From NCBI GenBank assembly GCA_964493515.1, contig CAZBNJ010000024.1, positions 1-24,540 of the forward strand: DNA of 24,540 nucleotides, in the 5' to 3' direction. The position numbers were made by a program, and so were the translations under genes. Source of the DNA: CANRIN01 sp964493515 (GTDB lineage Bacteria > Bacillota > Clostridia > Oscillospirales > JAAYOS01). This document shows, piece by piece, positions 6,221 to 14,459 of this stretch (position 1 is the first letter of the stretch; the number at the start of each line of letters is the position of its first letter). The notes under the pieces were generated by a model. It saw nothing but the letters and a program-made list of their open reading frames with translations, was not told the origin of the DNA and did not search any database.

Positions 6221-8205
6221 TATTTCTTCTCCTCCCCGATGATGTACTTCGAGAACCACTCCTGCATCTCAAGCAGGCGGGATATGCGGTTTTCGGGCAC
6301 GCCCGAGCGGCTCAGCTCGTGGTTCTCGCCCTCGAACAGGCAGAGCCGCGCGTCGACATTGTGGAACTTGAGCGCGGTGAACATCTGGATGCCCTCGACC
6401 ATCCAGCAGCGGAAATCCTGGTCCGAGTGGATGAACAGCGTCGGGGTCTTTGCCTTGTCCGCATACTTCAGCGGCGAGATGTCCCACAGATAGTCAAAAT
6501 CCTCGTGCGTGGAGCTGCGGTGCTGCGAGCGGGTGAAAGTATGTCCGATGTCGCTCGTAAACTCAAAGCTCACCCAGCTTGCTATCGAGCGCTGGCTGCA
6601 CGCCGCCTTGAAGCGGTCGGTGTGACCGATTATCCAGTTGGTCATGTAGCCGCCGTAGCTTCCGCCGAGCACGCCCAGCTTTTCCGCGTCGATCTGCGGC
6701 ACGACCTTGAGCGCGTGGTCAACAAACGCCATCAGGTCGTCGTAGTCTATCGTGCCGTACTTGTGCCAGATGTCCGCAAACTCGTCGCCTCTGCCGTCCG
6801 AGCCGCGCGGGTTGCAGAACAGGACAAAGTATCCGTCCGACGCGAACATCTGCATCTCGTGGAAGAACGCCTCGCCGAACGCGGTGCGCGGGCCGCCGTG
6901 TATCTCGAGCAGGGCGGGGTAGCTCTTCGACGCGTCATAGCCGGCGGGACGCAGCATCCATCCGTCTATCGTGTCGCCGTTCGAGTTGGTAAAGCCGATG
7001 TTCTCGGGAACGGACACCTCATAGTCGGCAAGCGCCGCGCCAAAGTCGGTTATACGTCTGCCGTTCAGGACTATCTCGGGCGTGCGGTCGTTGAATATCT
7101 CGACATATGCCAGCTTGTCGCCGCAGATGTCAAAGGCGTCGATACCGCACATCGGAGCGATGTCCTCGTGCATCACGCCGTCCTTGTCGACGTGGACGAG
7201 CGTGTTCTTGTAGCCGCGAAGGTCGATGTAGTAGAGGTCGTCGCCGATGAGCTTCTGCATAAGACCGCCGCCGAGACGCGCGTCGCTGCCGACGTGGTTC
7301 ATGCAGGGGTGTATCTCCTCCGCGCCGAGCTGCTTCAGCTCCTTCGTCTTCGGGTCGAGGGTGTAGAGCATCGCGCTCTCGCTCAGCCCGAACTTCTCGC
7401 CCTTCGAGGCGGCGAGGATGAGGTCGCCGCAGGCGCGCGGACGTACCCACATTATGCGCAGCTCGTCGCTCGGCTCGAGTATCGTCTCGGTGCTGCCCGA
7501 CGCGATGTCGTAGACATACAGACCCGCCTTCATGCCCGGGCGCACCTTGTCAAACTCGTTTCCGATGAAGTATAGCTTGCCGTCTGCGGCAAAGGCGGAG
7601 CGGGCGTCGAACTTCTCGCCGGTCACGCGGGTGGACTTGTCCGCCGCGCGGTCGTATATGTACAAGGTCGAGCGAGTGCCGTAGGTAAAGCCGGCGCCGT
7701 TTGACCAGAAGGGAGCCTCGTCTATCGGGCGGTAGGGCGGGTTTGCGAGCCGCTCGAGCGTCTTTTCACGGTCGGGCGCGTCGTCGGCGGGGTAGTTGAG
7801 ATCGGTCTTTGCGGTGAGCAGGTAGAGACTGCCGTCGATGTGCGTAAGACCGCCAGCCGAATAGGGCAGCGTGAAGGCGATGGCAGCCTCGCCGCCGTTC
7901 GGGTTTATCTCATAGAAGGAGGTGAAACGCTCCTTTTTGTCGGCCTTCTTCTTGTCCTCGGAGCTGCGGCGAGCGGGGAAGAGTATCTTGCCCTCCGGCG
8001 TCCAGCATATCGAGCCTGCGTCGCCTCCGGCGGTGAGCGCGCGTGCGCCGCCCTCGTCGGCTATCCACAGGTCGCGCTTGTAGCCCTTGCGCTCCTCGTT
8101 TACCGAAGCGACCACGAACGCAAGTTTCGTGCCGTCCGGCGAAAAGCGCGGCTCGGACACGAACTTCAGCTCGCAGAGCGTCTCGGCGGTGATCTTCTTT
8201 TTCAT
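6220..8205 (-). CDS. S9 family (prolyl oligopeptidase type) peptidase, copy 1
   Basis: 661 residues from the ATG at 8205, chosen over an ATG 9 bp upstream because AAAGGA is 8 bp from it rather than 3. The N-terminal propeller (for example EPRFSPDGTKLAFVVASV) precedes an alpha/beta hydrolase domain with GGSYGG (Ser516), Asp597 in HSDQDFRC and His629 in ENHEL, so the triad is complete. No signal peptide is visible. It shares long motifs with the downstream copy (DRFKAA.SQRSI, ENHELSRSG), showing tandem duplication, while the propellers differ much more. It begins 46 bp after ruvX in the same direction. Confidence 0.93.
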   Translation of the reverse strand: MKKKITAETLCELKFVSEPRFSPDGTKLAFVVASVNEERKGYKRDLWIADEGGARALTAGGDAGSICWTPEGKILFPARRSSEDKKKADKKERFTSFYEINPNGGEAAIAFTLPYSAGGLTHIDGSLYLLTAKTDLNYPADDAPDREKTLERLANPPYRPIDEAPFWSNGAGFTYGTRSTLYIYDRAADKSTRVTGEKFDARSAFAADGKLYFIGNEFDKVRPGMKAGLYVYDIASGSTETILEPSDELRIMWVRPRACGDLILAASKGEKFGLSESAMLYTLDPKTKELKQLGAEEIHPCMNHVGSDARLGGGLMQKLIGDDLYYIDLRGYKNTLVHVDKDGVMHEDIAPMCGIDAFDICGDKLAYVEIFNDRTPEIVLNGRRITDFGAALADYEVSVPENIGFTNSNGDTIDGWMLRPAGYDASKSYPALLEIHGGPRTAFGEAFFHEMQMFASDGYFVLFCNPRGSDGRGDEFADIWHKYGTIDYDDLMAFVDHALKVVPQIDAEKLGVLGGSYGGYMTNWIIGHTDRFKAACSQRSIASWVSFEFTSDIGHTFTRSQHRSSTHEDFDYLWDISPLKYADKAKTPTLFIHSDQDFRCWMVEGIQMFTALKFHNVDARLCLFEGENHELSRSGVPENRISRLLEMQEWFSKYIIGEEKK

Positions 8206-8250
8206 CTCATTCATCCTTTCGTTGCCAGAGTATCCAACCGGACTTGCCGG

Positions 8251-8673
8251 TCAAACCTTCCCGTTTTTCATCGCGGCGAGATAGCCCTCGAGTATCAGGC
8301 TCGCCGCAACCGCATCCACCGTGTTTTTGCGGTTTTTGCCGTGCACGTTCGCGTCGGAGAGTATGCGGTGCGCGTCTACGGTGGTGCGGCGTTCGTCCCA
8401 CAGATCGCATCGCACGCCGGTGCGCTCGGAAAGTATCGCCGCAAGCTCGTGCGACCGTTCGGAGCGTGCGCCCGCGCTGCCGTCCATGTTCAGCGGATTT
8501 CCGAGCGCTATCCGCTCCGGCTTGCGCTCGTTTATCAGCTCGATAAGCTGACGCTCGGCGGCACGCGGGCCGTTTGCCCGCAGCACCATCGTCTCGCCGA
8601 CGAGCGTTCCGCTGAGATCGCTTATCGCTATACCTGTTCGGCTGTCGCCGTAGTCTATCGCCATCACTCGCAT
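8251..8673 (-). CDS. ruvX: RuvX/YqgF-type RNase H-like nuclease
   Basis: 140 residues, normal for the family. Visible motifs are MAIDYGDSRTGIAISD (Asp7 in the first acidic strand), ALGNPLNMDGSAG in the middle, LWDERRTT, and a C-terminal NTVDAVAASLILEGYL containing the last acidic residue. The family is described as a putative Holliday junction resolvase and, in several bacteria, as involved in 16S rRNA 5'-end processing. The start overlaps the end of tcdA by 10 bp in another frame, implying translational coupling. In Bacillus, ruvX (yrrK) neighbours a DUF1292 gene (yrzB); a DUF1292 gene is also found nearby here. Confidence 0.93.
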   Translation of the reverse strand: MRVMAIDYGDSRTGIAISDLSGTLVGETMVLRANGPRAAERQLIELINERKPERIALGNPLNMDGSAGARSERSHELAAILSERTGVRCDLWDERRTTVDAHRILSDANVHGKNRKNTVDAVAASLILEGYLAAMKNGKV

Positions 8674-9398
8674 TTGAAACCTCCGAGAAGTATCTCCACC
8701 GCGCGTCCGGCGAGCCGCAGACCCGCTGCCGGCGGTACCCAGGACACGCTGCCCGGAGTTCCGCGCCGGTTTGGACTGTCCTCCGGCTGAAAACGCGGCG
8801 TGAGCGGCGGTTCGTCGCTGTACAGCACCTCAAGTGAGTCGACGCCGCGCTTGCGAAGCTCGGTGCGCATCACTCGCGCCAGCGGACAGACCGACGTTTG
8901 GTAGATGTCCGCGAACCGAAGGCGCGACGCGTCCAGCTTGTTGCCGGTTCCGAGCGAGCAGAGAATGGGTATCCCGCGTGCCTTTGCGGTGAGTATCAGG
9001 TCGATCTTCGCGCTTACCATGTCTATCGCGTCGACTATCAGGTCGGGCGCTGGAGAGAAGAATCGCTCGCGCGTGTCGGCGGTGTACAGTTCAAACATCT
9101 CATGTATCTCGAGCGCGGGGTTTATGTCCAGAAGGCGCTCCCGCATGACCTCGGTCTTGGGTCTGCCCACGGTCGAGCCGAGCGCGCAGAGCTGTCGATT
9201 GATGTTTGTCGCCGACACGCGGTCGCCGTCCACGATGGTCAGCCTACCGATACTCGCCCGCGCGAGCGCCTCGGCGCACCAGCTGCCAACTCCGCCAAGC
9301 CCAAACACCGCGACGTGTGACGCGGCGAGCCTGTCGAGGGCATCGTCGCCGAGCAGCATCCGCTCGCGGTCAAACAGCTCATGCCTCATAACTTGCAC
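8664..9398 (-). CDS. tcdA: tRNA threonylcarbamoyladenosine dehydratase (TcdA/YrvM-like)
   Basis: 244 residues of the ThiF/MoeB/E1-like superfamily. The nucleotide-binding GLGGVGSW motif (residues 33-40) is followed by IVDGDRVSATNINRQ, with the Asp and Arg used for adenylation, and an SVCPLARVMRTELRKRG segment typical of TcdA. There are no paired CxxC zinc motifs, in line with TcdA rather than MoeB/ThiF. TcdA makes the cyclic form of t6A37 in ANN-decoding tRNAs. The GTG start at 9398 has GGA 7 bp upstream; an ATG 9 bp inside is possible. The adjacent 6S-like RNA mirrors the bsrA-yrvM order of Bacillus. Confidence 0.92.
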   Translation of the reverse strand: MQVMRHELFDRERMLLGDDALDRLAASHVAVFGLGGVGSWCAEALARASIGRLTIVDGDRVSATNINRQLCALGSTVGRPKTEVMRERLLDINPALEIHEMFELYTADTRERFFSPAPDLIVDAIDMVSAKIDLILTAKARGIPILCSLGTGNKLDASRLRFADIYQTSVCPLARVMRTELRKRGVDSLEVLYSDEPPLTPRFQPEDSPNRRGTPGSVSWVPPAAGLRLAGRAVEILLGGFKCE

Positions 9399-9431
9399 CC
9401 GACTTTCCGCTTTTTCCCAACGCGTTTTGAT

Positions 9432-9462
9432 AAAAAACGTGCCCCATCATGATGATGGGGCA
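9432..9462 (-). terminator. Intrinsic terminator after the 6S-like RNA
   Basis: On the minus strand, 9-bp arms (9454-9462 and 9440-9448) with a 5-nt loop are followed by CG and six T residues. It separates the candidate 6S RNA from tcdA. No separate tcdA promoter is obvious after it, so partial read-through is possible. Confidence 0.85.
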
Positions 9463-9682
9463 GTCTTCGCTTTTCACCCGCGCCCGATGTGGGGCCGCAT
9501 TAAAACCTGCACACACATGCAGGTGGGTTCGCTCTCCACGGCTTTACCGCTTCCAACTTCCAACCGCGAAATGCAGTCGGGAGGCCTGCGAACCGCCGAG
9601 GAAGTCCGCGATCCCGTTTAAGGAAATGTGGGTTTAATGAAACCCAGACACTTCGGTGCGGGGAGGAGGCGTTCCTCCTCGC
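9463..9682 (-). ncRNA. ssrS: Probable 6S RNA (SsrS)
   Basis: This non-coding stretch of about 205-220 nt has its own promoter and terminator. Its ends can form a long closing stem: on the minus strand CCCGCACCGA near the 5' end (about 9652-9662) pairs with TCGGGCGCGGG near the 3' end (about 9475-9486) with small interruptions. Inside are further stems, including TTCGC/GCGAA around GGTTGG and an ACCTGCA/TGCAGGT hairpin (about 9505-9524), giving a long, mostly double-stranded rod of 6S size. The position next to tcdA matches bsrA next to yrvM in Bacillus. 6S RNA mimics an open promoter and inhibits sigma-A RNA polymerase. The mature ends are estimates. Confidence 0.7.
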
Positions 9683-9686
9683 CAAT

Positions 9687-9715
9687 AGGATACCACATAT
9701 CGGCGCGAAATTCAA
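9687..9715 (-). promoter_or_regulatory. Sigma-A promoter for the 6S-like RNA
   Basis: On the minus strand TTGAAT (9710-9715) and TATCCT (9687-9692) are 17 bp apart, placing the RNA start near 9680-9683. It lies between the DUF1292 stop and the RNA. Confidence 0.7.
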
Positions 9716-9730
9716 CAGGGAATTTGCGGC

Positions 9731-10057
9731 TTACTCCTCGTCGTCGCCCTCCTGCTGGAAAAGGAACCTGTCGTACACGCGCTCAAGCTCGTCCTCGTCG
9801 TCCAGTCCGACAAGCTCTTCGGTGTCGTCGTCGTTTACGTCCACGCGGAAGATGGACACCTCCACCGACTCGACGTCGTCCGGAAGTCCCGCCTCGCAGA
9901 AGGCATAGTAGGTCTTGCCGTCCATCTCTATCGAGTCGAGAAATTCCATCTCGTACTCCTTGCCGTCCTCGTCGACGATCGTCACGAAGTCCGGGCCGAA
10001 GTTCTCCTCGTGCTCGTGGTCATGGTCGTGCTCGTGGTTGTGATTATGATTATCCAT
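9731..10057 (-). CDS. DUF1292 family protein with His/Asp/Glu-rich N-terminus
   Basis: 108 residues. The body (about 20-100) fits DUF1292 (YrzB-like): FVTIVDEDGKEYEMEFLDSI, then GKTYYAFCEA and an acidic second half ending in LERVYDRFLFQQE. These small acidic proteins have no established function. The first 17 residues alternate His with Asn, Asp or Glu, an unusual extension that could bind divalent metal. ATG 10057 has GGAGG 7 bp upstream. It has its own promoter and lies upstream of the 6S RNA, tcdA and ruvX; association of DUF1292 with ruvX is common in Firmicutes. Confidence 0.88.
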   Translation of the reverse strand: MDNHNHNHEHDHDHEHEENFGPDFVTIVDEDGKEYEMEFLDSIEMDGKTYYAFCEAGLPDDVESVEVSIFRVDVNDDDTEELVGLDDEDELERVYDRFLFQQEGDDEE

Positions 10058-10092
10058 GTCGGTGCCTCCAAAAAAGTCATTTCAAAATGATA

Positions 10093-10123
10093 TTGCCGCG
10101 CCCACAGCAAAAGGACGCGGCAA
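10093..10123 (-). terminator. GC-rich hairpin in the DUF1292 leader (weak terminator or attenuator)
   Basis: Perfect 8-bp arms, TTGCCGCG (10093-10100) and CGCGGCAA (10116-10123), enclose a 15-nt loop. On the minus strand the following bases are TATCATTTTG, a weak U-tract. It lies downstream of both the BofC-like gene and the DUF1292 promoter, so it could terminate the former and attenuate the latter. Confidence 0.45.
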
Positions 10124-10133
10124 GCTTACTACA

Positions 10134-10162
10134 ATTATATGGTAAAACGGTTCGTTGGTCAA
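10134..10162 (-). promoter_or_regulatory. Sigma-A promoter for the DUF1292 gene
   Basis: On the minus strand TTGACC (10157-10162) and the perfect -10 box TATAAT (10134-10139) are 17 bp apart. The -35 box overlaps the stop region of the BofC-like gene. The leader to the DUF1292 start is about 70 nt and holds a GC-rich hairpin. Confidence 0.85.
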
Positions 10163-10518
10163 GAGGAAAAATCCTCGATGAGACGCCACAGCGCCTCGTC
10201 GCCCTCAACTTCGATGCCGTTCGCGAGAGCTGCGGCGTCGGCGGAGCGCAACTTGTCGGCGGACACGTCCAGCGACAGCACCGGCTCGTTCGAGTCGCTG
10301 AGGTACACCGTGAGGGCGCCGCTGTCCGCGCGCAGGATATAGCGCGTCTCGGCGACCGACTGCGGCTGTGACACTGGAAGGATGAGCGCGTTCTCGATGG
10401 GAAGCAGATATGTGGGTTCTTCGATTGGCGGAGTGCCCGCCATAGCGAAACACACCCCGATAAGCAGTATCAGCACGAGCAGCGATATTCCGCCAACAAG
10501 TTTTAGTTCTTTTGTCAT
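10159..10518 (-). CDS. Small membrane-anchored protein, BofC C-terminal-domain-like
   Basis: 119 residues from ATG 10518, with GGAGG 8 bp upstream. One N-terminal transmembrane segment (about 8-28: GGISLLVLILLIGVCFAMAG) suggests anchoring with the rest outside the membrane. The soluble part (YILRADSGALTVYLSDSNEP ... LANGIEVEGDEALWRLIEDFSS) resembles the short BofC C-terminal-like domain of small clostridial proteins, where YxLR...G.. ...V and GI.V.. ..L..LIED recur. The match is from memory and approximate, and no activity can be assigned. It is transcribed away from the SLH protease gene across a 160-bp gap. Confidence 0.65.
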   Translation of the reverse strand: MTKELKLVGGISLLVLILLIGVCFAMAGTPPIEEPTYLLPIENALILPVSQPQSVAETRYILRADSGALTVYLSDSNEPVLSLDVSADKLRSADAAALANGIEVEGDEALWRLIEDFSS

Positions 10519-10615
10519 GAAAAACACCTCCAAGCAGCGTTTGATGATATTTTTGCCGAAAAATCACGGACATATACGCTTTGATGGAAAATGTCGGAAA
10601 GTGCGCCGGATATCC

Positions 10616-10644
10616 TTGCGGCGCGGAAGAATTTGTGCTAAAAT
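10616..10644 (+). promoter_or_regulatory. Promoter for the SLH metalloprotease-ECF unit
   Basis: TTGCGG (10616-10621) and TAAAAT (10639-10644) are 17 bp apart, and the -10 box is extended by TGC just upstream. Transcription would start near 10651, giving a leader of only about 30 nt. It is the best promoter candidate for the operon that follows. Confidence 0.65.
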
Positions 10645-10680
10645 AATATCTGTCAAAAAATGCGTGGGGAGTGGTCGATC

Positions 10681-13600
10681 TTGAAAAAAACGTGCCGCAT
10701 AGCGGCAGCGATACTTGCGGCAGTTATGCTGCTGCCCTGCTTTGCGTACGCAAAGGTGGATGCCGGTACGGGGAACAGCGAGCCTAAGACCTACACCGGC
10801 GACTATATACTGATAATGAACCGATACCTGAACGCGCTCAGCGGCAACCCGCTGTCGCTCAAAGGAAAACTGTCGGCGATAGAGACTGCGGGCGAACCTA
10901 ACGCCGCGTCGCTGCTGTCTGTCGAAAATGAGACGCGTCCGATAGACCTCGGACTCTGGATGGACGACCCGACCGACCTTGAATACACCGACACGCTTTC
11001 GCTCGCGACGCTTGCCGACGAGGACGAGACATCGACCGAGACAAAGAAGCCGGGCGAGTGCGAGGTCGGCGATACCCGCGACTTTGTGACCTATCCCAAC
11101 GGCGTGACTACTAAGCCGACCAAGGTGAATTTTACCCTCGTGTATAACGGCGTTATCAATGAGGGAGACACGAAGCGCAGCTGTACCATGTGGGTGCCGA
11201 CTCAGCATGCCGAAGCGTCGGTGAGAGTGTACGGCGGGGCGGACACCGTTACATACAAGGAAGCCGCGACGCAGCTCGGACAGGAGTTTGACGAGAAAAT
11301 ATATCCGTATCTCGAGAAAAATTTCGGGGCCTATGACGACATGAACGGCGACGGCAGCGTCACCTTCCTGCTCTACGACATCGGCGGCTCGAGCGGCGGT
11401 ACCTACACGGCGGGATTTTTCTACGGCGGCGACATGAATGACCTCCCCTCGTGGACGGAGGGCAACTCAACATTCCCCGGATATGTCGGCAGTACGAACC
11501 AGATGGACATAATGCATCTGAACATAAGCACGATACCGAACAGCGGAATGATGCGCCTGAAAAAGACGCTCGCGCATGAATTCGTGCACCTTCTGGTATA
11601 TTCGTCCTATCGCCGCATGGGCGTGAGCGGTATATCGAATCCGGCGACATACGGCGTGCTACCCACCTGGATGAACGAGGGCATAGCACAGGCGGCGGAG
11701 CACAATATTTACGGCGAGACGCTGACCGACCGCATAGGAGAGTACAACAGATACAGCCCGCTCTACGCGCACAATATGCTGATGAGCTATAAGTTTGAGG
11801 GACTGACCGGTGACGAGACTCTGTTCAGGTACGCGCAGAGCTATCTCGCGATTCTCTACCTGCAATCGCGCGTGGCGGAGCTTAACGGCACGACCGGCGT
11901 AGAGCTTTACAAAAAGATTATCGGAAGCGGCGATCTGCGCGTTATCAACAGCGAAAGCGAAGCAAGTACGGCAAATGAGAAGCTCTGCTCGGTCGTCGCG
12001 AGCGCGCTTTCGAGCGGCAAGAACCTGGGAACGACCATCACGATAACGCTGATGCAGGATTTCAACATCGCGACGGTGCTTGAAGAGCCGCAGGGGAGAT
12101 ACGGCTTCGGCAGGTTCACTGAGGCGCTCAAGGACATCGACCGCAAGCCGACCGACGCGACCGTGCTGTCCAAGTTGGACGCGGGAACGAGTTCGATATA
12201 CTCGGGCGGCACGGTGCTGATAGCGCTCGAAAACGGTGTGGGACAGTTCGATCTGACCGAATTCAATGACGGCAAAGGGACGCCGACGCTTGCGGTTCGC
12301 GGACTTGAGCGCGCTATCGACGTGGGTGCGGGCGCGACATTGGTGTTCGACGCGGACGGCGTTTCGGTGAACGGGACAAAGTGGTTCTACAAGGACTGCG
12401 TCATCCGCTCGAGCAAGAACAGCGTTGCGACCGTTTCGGGCACGCTCAGCGGCAATATCAGGCTGGGATGCGACGCGAAGGTGAACGGCGAGCTTGTGAT
12501 AGACGGCGGAAGCATCGAGCTTATCGGCGTCGGCATATCCATACCCGCAGGCGGAAAGATAACTTCCGGAGCGGCTGCGGCAGAGGGCGCGCAGGTCATT
12601 AAGGCGACCGAAGCGACGGTCACGCGCGGCGAGGAGAGCGAGATAGAGCTTGGGTTCACCGCGTCGGCGGTGACAAGCTCCGCGTCGGGCTTCTTCGCGC
12701 AGGGATATCCGACCATAGCCGACGGCAAACTGAAGGTCAAGACGCTGAGCACCGTTGTGGGCGGACAGAGCGCGGTCGTGAGCGTCAAGGTGCTCGACGG
12801 GCTGAACGTCCCTGTGACGATAACGGTCGGGAAAGTCGAGTGCGAGGTCGCGGTAAACGCGCCGGACAAGGTGTACGGTGAGGCTATCGAACCGACCGTC
12901 ACCGCGACCGACAATGGCGCTGCGGTCGACCTCAGCGACGCTACGATAAAGCTGGAGTACAAAAAGGACGGAGCTAAGGCTGAGCCGAAGAACGCGGGGA
13001 GGTACACTGTCACCGCGAGCGTAGATAGCGACGAATACTACGGCAGCGCGACCGCCGAGTTTGAGATAGCCAAGCGGCCGCTTACGATAACCGACATCAG
13101 CGCGGTAGGACGCAAGGCGAACGGCTCTAAGTCGGTAGAGGTGCGCGGTACGCTGAATGGCGTGCTCGACGCGGACAAGCAGTCGGTGAAGCTGAACCTT
13201 TCGGGAAGCATGGAGGACGCGAATGAGGGCGAGGACAAACCTGTCACCGTCACGGCGACTCTGAGCGGCAGCGCTGCGGGCAACTACTACATAGACGGCG
13301 AGCTTCCGACCGACATCACGGTCACGATAACCGAGGCGTCGACCACGCCGAGCGTACCGAGCGGTCCGACGGTCGGCGGCTCATTTGTCGGCGGGGGTTC
13401 GGACGACGAGGAAGAGCCTGAGCCGTCCGCAGAGCCGATAGCCGTTGAAAAGGACGAGAAAAGCGGCACGGTGACAACGCGCGGTGAGACGAGTGCGAGC
13501 GTGGACACCGCTGCGGTAGCCGACGCGGAGAGCGTGCCTGTAACAAAGTTTGTGCTCGACGGCGCGACCGTCAGCGCGGCGACGGCGGAGATCGCCGGAA

Positions 13601-14439
13601 TGCTGGGCGAGGGCGACGTTCTGACGGTGTCAGTGACAAGCGAAAAGAACGCCGACGGCGAGATACTTCGCGATATAAGCGTTACGCTCGGCGAGGACAT
13701 CGTATCGGGCATCCCGCTTACCGTTGAGTTGGACGCGAGGAAGTTCGGCGCGGGCAGCGTCGCGTACATCGTTTCGGAGGACGGCAGCGAGCAGATGGTT
13801 ATGCAGTCCTGCAAATCGGGCGATTCGTTTGTTGCCGAGTTGGAGTCGGGCGTGAAGATAGTCATACGCGACGAGTCGAAGGCGTTTGAGGACACCGAGA
13901 AGCACTGGGGCAAGGATTCTGCGGACTTCGCGACCTCGCACGGCCTGTTCGTCGGTACCTCGGACACCGAGTTCTCGCCGGACGAGCCGATGACGCGCGG
14001 CATGATAACGACTGTGCTTTGGCGGCTTGCCGAGCGTCCGAGCGGCGGTGACGGCACATTTGACGATGTGTCCGCCGATATGTACTACGCCGAGCCGATC
14101 GCGTGGGGGATCGAAAACGGGATAGTCAAGGGCGTCGGGGACGGCATGTTCGCGCCGAACGACGCGGTGGACAGAGAGTCGGTGGCGATAATGCTTTACC
14201 GATTCGCGCAGAAGAACGGGCTTGTTTCGGAGGAGAACGCGGGCGACCTGGATGGATTTGCCGACGCGGACAGCGTGTCGCCGTGGGCGCAGAAGGAGCT
14301 TGCGTGGGCGGTGTCGGTGGGCATAATCACCGGCAAGGACGGCAATCGCCTTGAGCCTACCGCTTGCGCAACGCGCGTTGAAGTCGCGACGATGATGTGG
14401 CGGTATCTGCGCTTTGCGATAGCCTCGTCGTCAAGATAA
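10681..14439 (+). CDS. Secreted SLH-anchored zinc metalloprotease (M30-like) with MBG repeats
   Basis: 1252 residues from the TTG at 10681, chosen because GGGGAG lies 8 bp upstream and a signal peptide follows at once (LKKTCRIAAAILAAVMLLPC, cleavage near AYA-K at 24); the ATG at 10660 lacks such a site. The catalytic region (about 120-440) has DMNGDGSVTFLLYDIGG, HEFVH (His299, Glu300, His303) and WMNEG (Glu333), as in M30 hyicolysin-like gluzincins. A beta-rich middle follows, then MBG-type Ig repeats (about 719-886), a Gly/Ser/Glu/Pro linker (887-920), and three SLH motifs (about 1069-1250) that tether it to cell-wall polymer. It probably degrades extracellular protein; the target is unknown. 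The ECF gene follows after 20 bp. Confidence 0.9.
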   Translation: MKKTCRIAAAILAAVMLLPCFAYAKVDAGTGNSEPKTYTGDYILIMNRYLNALSGNPLSLKGKLSAIETAGEPNAASLLSVENETRPIDLGLWMDDPTDLEYTDTLSLATLADEDETSTETKKPGECEVGDTRDFVTYPNGVTTKPTKVNFTLVYNGVINEGDTKRSCTMWVPTQHAEASVRVYGGADTVTYKEAATQLGQEFDEKIYPYLEKNFGAYDDMNGDGSVTFLLYDIGGSSGGTYTAGFFYGGDMNDLPSWTEGNSTFPGYVGSTNQMDIMHLNISTIPNSGMMRLKKTLAHEFVHLLVYSSYRRMGVSGISNPATYGVLPTWMNEGIAQAAEHNIYGETLTDRIGEYNRYSPLYAHNMLMSYKFEGLTGDETLFRYAQSYLAILYLQSRVAELNGTTGVELYKKIIGSGDLRVINSESEASTANEKLCSVVASALSSGKNLGTTITITLMQDFNIATVLEEPQGRYGFGRFTEALKDIDRKPTDATVLSKLDAGTSSIYSGGTVLIALENGVGQFDLTEFNDGKGTPTLAVRGLERAIDVGAGATLVFDADGVSVNGTKWFYKDCVIRSSKNSVATVSGTLSGNIRLGCDAKVNGELVIDGGSIELIGVGISIPAGGKITSGAAAAEGAQVIKATEATVTRGEESEIELGFTASAVTSSASGFFAQGYPTIADGKLKVKTLSTVVGGQSAVVSVKVLDGLNVPVTITVGKVECEVAVNAPDKVYGEAIEPTVTATDNGAAVDLSDATIKLEYKKDGAKAEPKNAGRYTVTASVDSDEYYGSATAEFEIAKRPLTITDISAVGRKANGSKSVEVRGTLNGVLDADKQSVKLNLSGSMEDANEGEDKPVTVTATLSGSAAGNYYIDGELPTDITVTITEASTTPSVPSGPTVGGSFVGGGSDDEEEPEPSAEPIAVEKDEKSGTVTTRGETSASVDTAAVADAESVPVTKFVLDGATVSAATAEIAGMLGEGDVLTVSVTSEKNADGEILRDISVTLGEDIVSGIPLTVELDARKFGAGSVAYIVSEDGSEQMVMQSCKSGDSFVAELESGVKIVIRDESKAFEDTEKHWGKDSADFATSHGLFVGTSDTEFSPDEPMTRGMITTVLWRLAERPSGGDGTFDDVSADMYYAEPIAWGIENGIVKGVGDGMFAPNDAVDRESVAIMLYRFAQKNGLVSEENAGDLDGFADADSVSPWAQKELAWAVSVGIITGKDGNRLEPTACATRVEVATMMWRYLRFAIASSSR

Positions 14440-14459
14440 TAAAAGTTGGGGGATAGGGT

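Noticed and set aside
4001..6493. Very long plus-strand open frame of about 830 codons opposite the S9 peptidase genes
   Set aside because: It is antisense to two clear peptidases with intact catalytic triads, has no ribosome site or recognisable domain, and its composition (rich in Val, Arg, Ala, His) is that expected from reading GC-rich codons backwards.
9590..9612. GAGGAAGTCC on the plus strand, similar to the RNase P RNA core GAGGAAAGTCC
   Set aside because: One A is missing, the other RNase P conserved regions are absent, and the available length is about half that needed. The minus-strand promoter, terminator and synteny favour 6S RNA.
12001..13400. Possible tandem DNA repeats in the middle of the SLH protease gene
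   Set aside because: The protein shows related Ig-like (MBG) modules, but no nucleotide-level direct repeat is visible; this is ordinary domain repetition.
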